From Alicycliphilus denitrificans K601 (GTDB lineage: Bacteria > Pseudomonadota > Gammaproteobacteria > Burkholderiales > Burkholderiaceae_C), in contig NC_015422.1 in assembly GCF_000204645.1 (NCBI RefSeq), forward strand, positions 2,869,001-2,933,000: a DNA stretch of 64,000 nt. Reading direction: 5' to 3'. The position numbers and the translations under genes were made by a program. Below the pieces are notes generated by a model. It was not told the DNA's origin. It saw only the letters and a program-made list of their open reading frames with translations, and did no database searches. This document shows positions 26,406 to 34,262 of the stretch, in pieces. The stretch's first letter is position 1. The number at the start of each line of letters is the position of its first letter.

Positions 26406-27545
26406 ATGACGAACCCTTCCACTCAGTCAACCAATCCCATCAGCGCGAGGCGCATACCCGGCACAGATCGGCCGCGCCGGCAAGCCTGGATAGACAAAAC
26501 ACCCCAGGAAATCCTCGCCCGACTGCGGCCCGGCCATGCCGATCCCATGCGCGTGCTGGAGACACTGATCGAGCTGTTCAACACCCGGCACACGGCGCGC
26601 GAGAAAACCGTCTCGCACAAGACCCGCGCCGAGCGCGCCCGCTTCCTGCGGCGTTTCTTCCTCGACCTCAAGCTGAAAGCTGGCTTCCACACCATGCCGG
26701 ATCCGCGCAACCTGGGGCAGAAGCATCTGCACGCGATGGTGCAGGTGTGGCAGCGCGAGCATCTGGCACCCGCGACAATTCAGACCTACCTGTCTTTCCT
26801 GCGCGGATTGGCATCCTGGATGAACAAGCCCGGCCTCGTGCTACTTCCGGTGCGCTATGGCTTGTGCCTGGAGGAATACCAGCGCCATGAGTACGCCCAG
26901 CACGACAAAAGCTGGAGCGCGCACGGCATCGATGTGGAAGCCATCCTCGCCCAGGTCACGCAGTACGACGCACGGATCGCGGCCTCGATGCGGCTGATGC
27001 ACACGCTGGCGCTGCGGCGCAAGGAATCGGTGATGTTCCGCCCCTTCGAGCACGTCGCGCCCTTCGAGGACACGGGCCTGCCTGCCGAGCGCCGCAAGGC
27101 GGATGAGTACGTATGGATCAAGGGCAAGGGTGGGCGCGTGCGGTGGATTGCGCTGGAAACGGAGCAGCAGCGGGCATCGGTGGCACTGGCGCGCGCGCTG
27201 GTCACCAGCCGCGACGCCCACCTGGGCCACCCAGCGCTCGACCTGAAGCGCAATCTGCGCCGACTCGACTACGCTCTGGAGAAATTCGGAATCACGAAAC
27301 GTCTGGCGGGCACCACGGGGCATGGACTGCGCCATGGCAATGTGAACGATCTGTACGAAAGCATTGCAGGCGTGCCGTCGCCCGTGCGCGGGGGCGGAAC
27401 CGTGGCCGTCCATGTGGACCGTGCGGCACGGCTGGCCGTGTCCGAGCGGGCCGGCCATTCAAGGGCCAGGGCTTCCGGGGCCTATATAGGGGCGGTACTG
27501 CCGAAGCAACCCATGGGCAGCCGAGGCCCAACTGCCCTCCTTTGA
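26406..27545 (+). CDS. Tyrosine recombinase-like (integrase domain) protein
   Basis: 379-aa protein with an N-terminal SAM-like core-binding region (about 40-140) and a catalytic domain: Arg in LALRRKESVMF, HGLRHG (HxxR), GHSR and the Tyr in ASGAYIG, so the catalytic set appears complete. A long insertion between HGLRHG and GHSR (AGVPSPVRGGG...) is typical of the plasmid/ICE integrase-domain family. It sits inside the PRTRC region rather than at an element end, so it may be a resolvase or accessory recombinase. It ends 10 bp from the convergent H-NS gene. Confidence 0.8.
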   Translation: MTNPSTQSTNPISARRIPGTDRPRRQAWIDKTPQEILARLRPGHADPMRVLETLIELFNTRHTAREKTVSHKTRAERARFLRRFFLDLKLKAGFHTMPDPRNLGQKHLHAMVQVWQREHLAPATIQTYLSFLRGLASWMNKPGLVLLPVRYGLCLEEYQRHEYAQHDKSWSAHGIDVEAILAQVTQYDARIAASMRLMHTLALRRKESVMFRPFEHVAPFEDTGLPAERRKADEYVWIKGKGGRVRWIALETEQQRASVALARALVTSRDAHLGHPALDLKRNLRRLDYALEKFGITKRLAGTTGHGLRHGNVNDLYESIAGVPSPVRGGGTVAVHVDRAARLAVSERAGHSRARASGAYIGAVLPKQPMGSRGPTALL

Positions 27546-27555
27546 AAAACCCGTG

Positions 27556-27885
27556 TCAGGCGACGCGCAGATCGGCCTCGGTCTTGCCGCTAGCCAGCGC
27601 CTCGGCGAACCATCGGGGCTTGGGGCCGAAGCCTGACCATGTGTGGCCCGCATCGTCCTTGAACTTGACGCGACCAGCTTCGGGACTGGGCTTCTTGGCA
27701 CTACCGGACGCCTTGCGCGAGGCACCGCCCAATCCCAAGTCGGCGGCCGTGATGCCGTAATAGGCGATAGCCTCTTTCATGCGGGCAACCACCCCTGCCT
27801 TCTCTGCAACGCGGGTTTCCTCCCGCTCCCTTTGCAGCTTGGCAATCTCTGCGTCGATTTCTAGAGCCGTCCGTTTGCGAACCAT
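27556..27885 (-). CDS. H-NS family nucleoid protein
   Basis: 109-aa xenogeneic-silencer-like protein. The N-terminal helical oligomerisation region (ALEIDAEIAKLQREREETR) is followed by a C-terminal DNA-binding loop HTWSGFGPKPRWFAEAL, in the place of the family's W-S/T-G-x-G-x-x-P-x-W motif. Plasmid- and ICE-borne H-NS proteins silence transfer and cargo genes; this role is inferred. Confidence 0.9.
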   Translation of the reverse strand: MVRKRTALEIDAEIAKLQREREETRVAEKAGVVARMKEAIAYYGITAADLGLGGASRKASGSAKKPSPEAGRVKFKDDAGHTWSGFGPKPRWFAEALASGKTEADLRVA

Positions 27886-28013
27886 AGCAGTCTCTGGATA
27901 TTGAGTGCGCGGAATTGCGCGGTCATGCGGGGCAAGGCATGGTGACCCAACCGCACTGCGAGTCTATAGAAGTATGCATCCGGCTCGGTTTGGGAGTCCA
28001 TCCGGCCAGTCAA

Positions 28014-28223
28014 TCACAGTGACGGCGATACGTCGAAGTCCTCGTCGGGATAGATCGCCGCGCCGCGCGGGCGTATTCCGCCCGCTTCCACTTCGTCCTC
28101 GGACAGGCCGAAGCGCGACAACGCTGCGCAGCGCGCCAGTGCTTCGGTGGACTCGCCCACCTTTCCGATATGGACGGCCTCTCCGTCGCGCACAACGCGC
28201 ACATTCCATTGCTGCATGCTCAT
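28014..28223 (-). CDS. 69-aa small protein following PRTRC ThiF
   Basis: MSMQQWNVRVVRDGEAVHIG... is a small, acidic, probably globular protein. Its start overlaps the native stop of the frameshifted ThiF gene by 4 bp (ATGA), so it belongs to the PRTRC operon. No named family was recognised. Confidence 0.7.
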   Translation of the reverse strand: MSMQQWNVRVVRDGEAVHIGKVGESTEALARCAALSRFGLSEDEVEAGGIRPRGAAIYPDEDFDVSPSL

Positions 28224-29085
28224 TCGGCTTCTGCCTCCGTGATAGTCCTGGATTCGGACTGGTTAGATTCACTGCCCTCATGGCAGAACCCGAAGCGCGC
28301 CCAGGTGCGCGGATCAACTTCGATGGGCCTGCGCGCTTGGAGTCGAGATTGACCACCACCCCGTGCTGCGCGAGCCGCCCCCTGGAAAACAGTTCGTAGA
28401 GCAGTTGCGCCGCGAAGCGCACCGCCACGTCGTTGACGAACAGCCCCTGGGATGCCAGCGACATGCGAACCGAGCAGGACGGCTGGTTGTCCTCGGGTGC
28501 CGTGTCGTCAAGCAGTTCTGGAAACAGTTCAGTCACGCACGGCAGCCGCGGCCCCGTTGCCCGCGGGTCCAATGCCATCCCGCCTTCGGGCTGGCCGAGC
28601 ACCACCTGCGCCGTGGCTTCCGTGTTGCCCAGGTCCAGCCAGTAGCGGTAGCGGCTGGTGTCCCTCCAAGCAATGCGGTGCAGCGCACCCCGCGCCGAGC
28701 GGCTGTCCACGCAACTGATCAGCATGTCCGTGCCCGCCCAGTAGCGCTGGCCATTCACATGCTCCTCGTAGCGCATCGGGAGGGCGTCCCAGTCCAGGCC
28801 GTAGAACTGATTCAGGCGGTGGATGGTGACCAACGCCTTGTGCCTGCCGATGTCGGCGGCGCTGTAGAGTTGCCGCCCGACATTCGCTTCGCTGACGCGG
28901 TCGGCGTCGAAGGCGGTAACGTGCAGGCCGTAGGGATGGCCCAGGGCGCGCATCGCAATGTCCAGGCGCGCGAGGCACGCCGCCATCTGCGCGCCGTTGC
29001 CGCCCACGCCGACCAGATGCACCGCAACGCGGCTTTCCAGCAACTTCGGATGAATCAGGTGTTCCACCAGCGTCTCCAGTTCCAT
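28220..29085 (-). pseudogene. PRTRC system ThiF/E1-like gene with a 1-nt frameshift
   Basis: E1-like adenylating protein: Rossmann loop VHLVGVGGNGAQMA near the N-terminus, then FDADRVSEANVGRQL and conserved LISCVDSRSARGAL. After VVNLDSKRAGP the frame is broken; one extra base in the CCC run at 28325-28327 restores IEVDPRTWARFGFCHEGS and a stop that overlaps the next gene (ATGA), as expected for the family (~285 aa). As written, the frame continues as an unrelated C-terminus to 27964. Only the extreme C-terminus is affected, so adenylation could survive, or this may be a base-calling error. Confidence 0.8.
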
Positions 29086-29120
29086 GTCCTGCCGTCAGTT
29101 TCTCGCGGGGAGGATGGCTT

Positions 29121-29831
29121 TCAAGCGCGGTGCCAGCGTCGCACCAAGCGCAGCGCCCAGCCATCGCGGCCTGCACCGGGCTCCCCTTCATCCGACATGG
29201 ATGCCAGCGCCTGCGGCCCCTGCCACGGATGGTGCGGCAGTGATTTGTAGAGGCCGTTGATCACCAGCCGGAAGCACGCCACCGGCGCGGGCTGGTCCAG
29301 CAGCCCGAACACCCCGGCCACCTTGATGCCCTGGTCGTCCCGGTCATCGTCGGCCGACCAGAAGGCCGGGCCGCGGCCATGCGTGTGCAAGTCCACCGCT
29401 ACCGTCTCGTCACTGGCCATCGGCGGCCTGCGGTAGTCGATGCGCACAGGCGAGGCACGTTCGGCCTCGCAGATCGCCAAGCGCAGCCGCCCGGTGCTGC
29501 GCGAGTAGATCAGCGCCCCGGCGACCTCATCGGGCAGGTGCTCCCGCGCATGGGCCACGAATTCCTCGATCATCCTGATCGGCAATTGCCCGAAGCTGAA
29601 CCGCAAGCGCTCTTCCACCTCCCCGTAGGGCAGGCGCATCGCAGGGGGCTCCAGCCCCAAGGCGGTGATGCTGTCGAGCCAGTCCAGCCGGGTCTGCACG
29701 AACCAGCCATTGCGGGCGACCACGATGCGCTGGCCGTTGGCCATGTCCGGCAGCGCGCCGAAGCGCGGAGCAGCCACCACGGGACAGGCGGCGAGCAGGG
29801 CCTGGTCCCTGGGGTCCATCGTGTGCATCAT
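29121..29831 (-). CDS. PRTRC system protein A, JAB/MPN-like metalloprotease
   Basis: 236-aa protein; start at 29831 with GGAGG at 5 nt and an ATGA overlap with protein B. The C-terminal half has a JAB-type metal site: VAVDLHTHGRGPAFWS followed by ADDDRDDQ, giving the H-x-H...S...D pattern of JAMM isopeptidases. It probably acts as the deconjugating or processing protease for the Ubl protein C. The start overlap, the order B-A-ThiF and the length fit the PRTRC cassette. Confidence 0.85.
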   Translation of the reverse strand: MMHTMDPRDQALLAACPVVAAPRFGALPDMANGQRIVVARNGWFVQTRLDWLDSITALGLEPPAMRLPYGEVEERLRFSFGQLPIRMIEEFVAHAREHLPDEVAGALIYSRSTGRLRLAICEAERASPVRIDYRRPPMASDETVAVDLHTHGRGPAFWSADDDRDDQGIKVAGVFGLLDQPAPVACFRLVINGLYKSLPHHPWQGPQALASMSDEGEPGAGRDGWALRLVRRWHRA

Positions 29832-30568
29832 GGGGCCTCCGGTTCGCCGAGCAGTTGGCCCAGCGTGGTCTTGGTATCGACCAGCACCCGTTCGGGAAAG
29901 CGGTTGAAGCGCTGGTTCAGCATGTCGCGCCAGAATGCATAGGAACCGCCCCGGTAGTTCAGCAGCTTGCCCGCCACGTTGGGGTGCGTGAAGTAGGAGT
30001 GGAAGAACGCATCGTTCCAGGCACCGATCTTCTCCACGGTCGTTCCCTCGGGCACCGGCACGTTGCCCTGGCAGATGTGGCCGTGGACATTGACGTTGAA
30101 GAACGGAGCCTGGAACAGCGGCGTGCCCAGCGTCGGGCGGCGGCTGCCCTTGACCGCCCACACCCGCCACGCTCGGCTGGAGGCCCCGAAAACCAACCCC
30201 GGCAGCGGCACCGCCTCACCGCGCTCGCCACCGCCGAAGGATTCAGCATGGTCGGTGCCCACGCGGAACGCGATATGCCTGCGCGCCGGTGGTGCCCACC
30301 ACACCAGCACGTCGCCATGCACGTAAAGCACCGTCTCCGGCAGAAAGCCGCCGTGCGCGGCCCGCTGGAGCAAGGCCGAGGCCAGTTCCCGCGCCGCCTG
30401 GGCGGTCATGGCCCGTCCCGCGCCGATGACCGGCGCACCGTCCACGGTCAGAACCTCATGCACGGTGGCAAGCGCGCCACCCGAGCGTCCGTGGTACAGC
30501 AGCACGGCCTGATCCAGCGTCAGCACGTCGTCCGTGGGTGTGTGGATAGAAAACTCCGCTTCGCTCAT
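29828..30568 (-). CDS. PRTRC system protein B, E2-like
   Basis: 246-aa protein of the prokaryotic E2-like family. The segment APFFNVNVHGHICQGNV contains a conserved Cys placed where E2-type enzymes carry the thioester Cys; a flanking GAWNDAFFHSYFTHPN follows. Expected to pass the Ubl from ThiF/E1 to a target (inferred). It begins 20 bp after the stop of protein F and overlaps protein A. Confidence 0.85.
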   Translation of the reverse strand: MSEAEFSIHTPTDDVLTLDQAVLLYHGRSGGALATVHEVLTVDGAPVIGAGRAMTAQAARELASALLQRAAHGGFLPETVLYVHGDVLVWWAPPARRHIAFRVGTDHAESFGGGERGEAVPLPGLVFGASSRAWRVWAVKGSRRPTLGTPLFQAPFFNVNVHGHICQGNVPVPEGTTVEKIGAWNDAFFHSYFTHPNVAGKLLNYRGGSYAFWRDMLNQRFNRFPERVLVDTKTTLGQLLGEPEAP

Positions 30569-30936
30569 CTTCGATGACCACCTGCTGTCAGTGTCCAGCG
30601 GATAGCGCGTGGATCAAGCGGTCGATCAGTCCGATCGCCTTGAAGCGCTGGCCCATGCGGTGGAACCACGCCCCGAGCGCACCGGGGTCGTTCATCGGAA
30701 TCTGCGCCTCGCCCATGCGGTCGCAGAACTCAGCCTGATGCTCCATCTGGAGCAGGTCGTCGTAGATGCGCGTGGTCACATCGCCCTCGTCCCAGGACAG
30801 CACCGCGCCGAAGCCGATGTACTCGCCGTCCATGTCGGGCCGGAACTCGTCGGTGATCGTCAGGCGCGACAGCACTAGTACAACATCCCGTAAATATGTT
30901 TTCTATAAGGGGTTTTTGATGTAAGCTCGACGCCTC

Positions 30937-32067
30937 ATGAGGCGAGGCCGTCGAGCACAAGTTGTCAAGCTGTCAAAGAAGGAGCGCGAGGCGCTCGAAG
31001 CGTTGGTGCGCCAGAGCACGGCAGCCCAGCGCGACGTCGTGCGAGCCAAGATCGCGCTGATGGCCGACGAGGGTCTGACGACGGCGGCGATCGCTGCGTC
31101 GCTGGGCCTGTCGCTGCCCAGCGTGTCGAAGTGGCGCAGCCGCGTGGCGAGCCAAGGCATGGCGGGGCTGCGTGAGGTCCAGCGTCCCGGGCGACCGCGG
31201 CGCATCGCTGACGCGCAGCGGCTGCAACTGCTGGCCCTGGCGTGCGAGCCGGCCGAAGGTCTTGGCCGGGCCACGCCGACGCTGAATGAGTTGTGCGAGC
31301 GCGCCGTGCAGCGCGGGGTCGTGCCGCACATCAGCCGCAGTCACCTGCAGCGCATCTTGCAAGCCGGCGATGTGCGCCCGCACCGCGTGCGGCAGTGGCT
31401 GCACAGTCCTGACCCGCAGTTTCGCGAGAAGGTCAACGCCATCTGTGAGTTGTACCGCCAGCAGCCCTTGGGTTCGGTGGTGCTGAGCATCGACGAGAAG
31501 ACCGGCATCCAGGCGATCGAGCGCAAGCATGCCGACCGCGCCCCGCAGCCTGGGCGCGCACGCCGCCGCGAATTCGAGTACATCCGGCATGGCACGCAGG
31601 CGCTGACGGCCGCGCTGGACGTGCATTCCGGCCGGGTGCTGGGCCGCTGCACCGACAGACGCACCCAGGACGATCTGGTGGCCTTCATGGAGGAGGTGGC
31701 ATGCGCCTATCCCCAGGGCACCGTGCACGTCATCTGGGACAACCTGAACACGCACCGCGCGCAGGCGGTGTGGGCTGATTTCAACAGCCGGCACGGTGAG
31801 CGCTTCGTCTTTCACTTCACGCCGCTGCATGCCAGTTGGGTCAACCAGATCGAACTGCTGTTCGGCATCTACTCGCGCCGCGTCCTGCGCCACGCCAGCC
31901 ATACCTCCACCCAGCATCTGCGCCAGCGCACCGAGGCCTTCATCGCACAGCGCAACGTCTCGCCCAAGCCGTTCAAGTGGACGTTCGCCGGCTTCGAGCT
32001 GCAAACTGGCGAACCCAGGAGGTTCACCCGCCATGCCCACACCCCTCGCCCAAGCAAGCGCCGCTGA
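30937..32067 (+). CDS. IS630-family transposase
   Basis: 376-aa DDE transposase. N-terminal HTH (LTTAAIAASLGLSLPSVSKW); catalytic Asp in VVLSIDEKTG, second Asp in HVIWDNLNTH, and Glu in WVNQIELLFGIYSRR. Intact and same-strand with the passenger gene, which it overlaps by ~35 bp. Confidence 0.95.
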   Translation: MRRGRRAQVVKLSKKEREALEALVRQSTAAQRDVVRAKIALMADEGLTTAAIAASLGLSLPSVSKWRSRVASQGMAGLREVQRPGRPRRIADAQRLQLLALACEPAEGLGRATPTLNELCERAVQRGVVPHISRSHLQRILQAGDVRPHRVRQWLHSPDPQFREKVNAICELYRQQPLGSVVLSIDEKTGIQAIERKHADRAPQPGRARRREFEYIRHGTQALTAALDVHSGRVLGRCTDRRTQDDLVAFMEEVACAYPQGTVHVIWDNLNTHRAQAVWADFNSRHGERFVFHFTPLHASWVNQIELLFGIYSRRVLRHASHTSTQHLRQRTEAFIAQRNVSPKPFKWTFAGFELQTGEPRRFTRHAHTPRPSKRR

Positions 32068-32326
32068 GCTGCAGCGCCATCTCGCCGAATTCACCGGCCG
32101 CACCGCGGCCCATGTGCGTCCCTATGGCAAGCACCTGCTGATCCAGATGCACCGCGACGACGACGTCGATACCGTGGCACGCTTGAGCGAGGTCGCTCGC
32201 AACAAGTACACGGCAGCGTTTCGCAGCCACACCGGCCGCTGGGAGCCTTTGCCGGCCCCCGCTGCCGACCTGAAGCAGACCGCCGAGCTCGTCGCCACTC
32301 TCCTGGCGTCCTATCTTGAATCCTGA
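32033..32326 (+). CDS. Small passenger protein of the IS630 element
   Basis: 97-aa protein (MPTPLAQASAAELQRHLAEF...) with an AGGAGG ribosome site about 10 nt upstream, overlapping the transposase end. It has no transposase motifs; predicted mixed alpha/beta. It ends inside the terminal hairpin of the element. Function unknown; it may assist transposition. Confidence 0.65.
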   Translation: MPTPLAQASAAELQRHLAEFTGRTAAHVRPYGKHLLIQMHRDDDVDTVARLSEVARNKYTAAFRSHTGRWEPLPAPAADLKQTAELVATLLASYLES

Positions 32327-32347
32327 AATACATAAATGTATTTCAGG
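32322..32347 (+). terminator. Hairpin at the IS630 right end
   Basis: Perfect 12-bp stem (CCTGAAATACAT / ATGTATTTCAGG) with a 2-nt loop, starting in the stop region of the passenger gene. It probably ends IS transcription and may protect protein F's antisense strand from read-through. Confidence 0.55.
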
Positions 32348-33133
32348 GATGTTGTACTAGCGCATCGGCGGCGATCTGGCGCATCCGCGGGTCGGTGAGC
32401 GTCTTGGCCGCATGCCGCAGGTTGCACGGTTTCCACGCCTTCTTGCCCTTGAACCGCCGCTCGCCCTTGCCGGGCAGTGAGAGCCAGCTCCGCGCCCACT
32501 CGGGGTAGGAAGCATCCAGCTTACCGCGCGTGACCATTTCCTCGCGCATGGCGTCGCGTTCGGCTTCGTCGCAGTCCTCGCACATCATGTCCAGGGCGGC
32601 TTCCTCGTCCATTTCGCCCTGCCAGTACACGTAGGACGCCACGTCGCAGGCGATGTCGGGGGTGAACAGCGGGTACACATGGCGACTCTGGTCGCGCAGC
32701 ACTTGCAGAACCGTGGCCCCCAGGTGCGGCATGGCGGCATTGAGCGCCTCCAGGCCCTCGCCCACGGCCCACTCCGCCTCGCGGTATTCGCACCAGTACA
32801 CGTCGAGTTGGGCGTAGGCGGTCTGCCGCTCGCCGCGCATCGCCGGGCGGTGGCCATGCTCATCCAGCACACCGACCGCGAAACGCGGCTCCAGGCACTG
32901 TAGCGGCCCGACCTGCCGCTTGACCCAGGCATCGATGGCGCGCTCGCACGCCTTGAGCGGGTCGGACTCACTCTCCGGCAAGTCCCCTTCGCGCACCGCG
33001 CCCGCCTCGATCAGGAAGCGGCACAGCGCCGCGTTGGCCCGAGCCTGGGAGTTCGATGCGACGGTCAGCGGCACCCCTGCGCCCAGGCCCGGCAACGCCA
33101 GGAACGGCGAACAGGGCAAGACGGTGAGCGCCT

Positions 33134-33592
33134 TCATGGCAGTGGAACCAGCATGTCGCTGGTGGCGCTGGCCCGGTGGACAGAGGCGGCGTGGTGCTGC
33201 TCCTCCAGCATCCGGTGCGCGAACTGGCTCCAGGCCGACGAACGGGTCTGCACGCTGCGACGCGACAAGGCGCGGGACAGCTTGCCCGTCGCACCCAGGT
33301 TGCCGCGCTCCACGGCCTGCACACGTTCCAGCAGCGCCGCGAGGCGTGGGCCGGATGGTGCTTGCCGCACGGCGTCATGGGTGCCCGCGCCCTTGGTGCC
33401 CACGGCCTTGCGAAAAACAAAGTCCTGCCGTCCGTTGCCGACCTCGCCCGCCTCGACCTCGGCGCTGACGAGTTCGGGAAACTGGGCGCTGTAGAGGTCG
33501 CGCACCTCGCGTGGCGCGAGGCCGGGCACGTCCGGCAGCAGGATGCCGTTGTAGGTGAAGGTGCGCACGATGGGGGTGACTTCGATCGACAT
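33134..33592 (-). CDS. PRTRC system protein C, ubiquitin-like
   Basis: 152-aa protein with an N-terminal prokaryotic-ubiquitin-like (beta-grasp) domain: VRTFTYNGILLPDVPGLAPR, then REVRDLYSAQFPELVSAEVE and GRQDFVFRKAVGTKG. Most family members are about 65-75 aa; here ~75 extra polar, Ala/Arg-rich residues follow the domain, so the usual C-terminal Gly end is not terminal. RBS AAGGAG before ATG at 33592; it overlaps protein F by 4 bp. Confidence 0.8.
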   Translation of the reverse strand: MSIEVTPIVRTFTYNGILLPDVPGLAPREVRDLYSAQFPELVSAEVEAGEVGNGRQDFVFRKAVGTKGAGTHDAVRQAPSGPRLAALLERVQAVERGNLGATGKLSRALSRRSVQTRSSAWSQFAHRMLEEQHHAASVHRASATSDMLVPLP

Positions 33593-33688
33593 GGGGATAA
33601 CTCCTTGGGTTCGGATGCGGCCACCACGGCGATGGCCTTGCACTCAGTCTCTCGCCGTGTGCCACCGGCGCAAGGGCGCTGCGCCGGT

Positions 33689-34165
33689 TCATCCGAACAG
33701 GTCGAAGGACTGGCCACTGCCCGCCGTCGCGGGCTGCGGCGCGGCCTCCCCGCCGCCGTCCACCCCATCGTCATCGTCCCGCAGGGCCGGGCTGGCAGTG
33801 GCCGTGGATGCCGGGGCGGGCTTGGCGGCGGGCGACTTGGGCGCTGCGGCCTTGGCCGTCGCATCACTGGCCTTCTTGACCGATGCCGCCTTGGCCGCCT
33901 CGATCACTTCCTTGGTGGCCTCGGCCTGCTGTGCGAGGCTGCGCCGGACTTCGCGGTAGCCGCGCAGCGCGTCGATGAAGCCTGCGTCGAATTCCTGCGG
34001 GGTGGCCGTCAGGCTCAGGGGTTGGGCCAGCGCGGGCTCGCCCGCGTCCTTCCTGGGCTTGGGAATCACGTTGACCGTCAGGCGGCCGGATTTCTCGTCG
34101 GCGCTCACCGTCATGGTGAGCGTGGCGCTGCAAGCCAGCGCGAACAATTCCTCGAACATCGTCAT
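33689..34165 (-). CDS. PRTRC system protein E
   Basis: 158-aa protein; start MTMFEELFALACSATLTMTV with AAGGAG at 6 nt. An N-terminal beta-rich domain (LTVNVIPKPRKDAGEP) is followed by a helix, a long Ala/Lys/Pro-rich linker and an acidic end (RDDDDGVDGGG). It lies between parB and protein C in the normal PRTRC order. Function unknown. Confidence 0.85.
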   Translation of the reverse strand: MTMFEELFALACSATLTMTVSADEKSGRLTVNVIPKPRKDAGEPALAQPLSLTATPQEFDAGFIDALRGYREVRRSLAQQAEATKEVIEAAKAASVKKASDATAKAAAPKSPAAKPAPASTATASPALRDDDDGVDGGGEAAPQPATAGSGQSFDLFG

Positions 34166-34262
34166 GTCATGCTCCTTGGGGGAATGGGGGGACATGGCCC
34201 GTGCGGGGCCGTCCAGACCATGCTAGAACCGGCTCCCCTGCTGTCCAGGGGCTGCCCCGGCA

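Larger units (their letters stand above)
30878..32357 (+). mobile_element. IS630-family insertion sequence (1480 bp) with passenger gene
   Basis: Ends are 12-bp perfect inverted repeats (GTACAACATCCC), flanked by the TA dinucleotide duplicated by IS630/mariner elements (30876-30877 and 32358-32359). It carries a 376-aa transposase and a small downstream gene. Because the target reading frame is perfectly restored by excision, the insertion is recent. Confidence 0.95.
30588..33137 (-). pseudogene. PRTRC system protein F, split by IS630
   Basis: The N-terminal part lies at 33137-32358 (MKALTVLPCSPFLALPG...), and the C-terminal part at 30877-30588 (LSRLTITDEFRPDMDGEYIG...). Removing the IS and one TA restores one uninterrupted frame (RQIAADALVLSRLTITDEF), about 355 residues. 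The protein is acidic with a Cys-containing stretch (MMCEDCDEAERDAM); its function is unknown. The insertion certainly inactivates F and may be polar on B, A and ThiF, although the IS is oppositely oriented. Confidence 0.92.
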
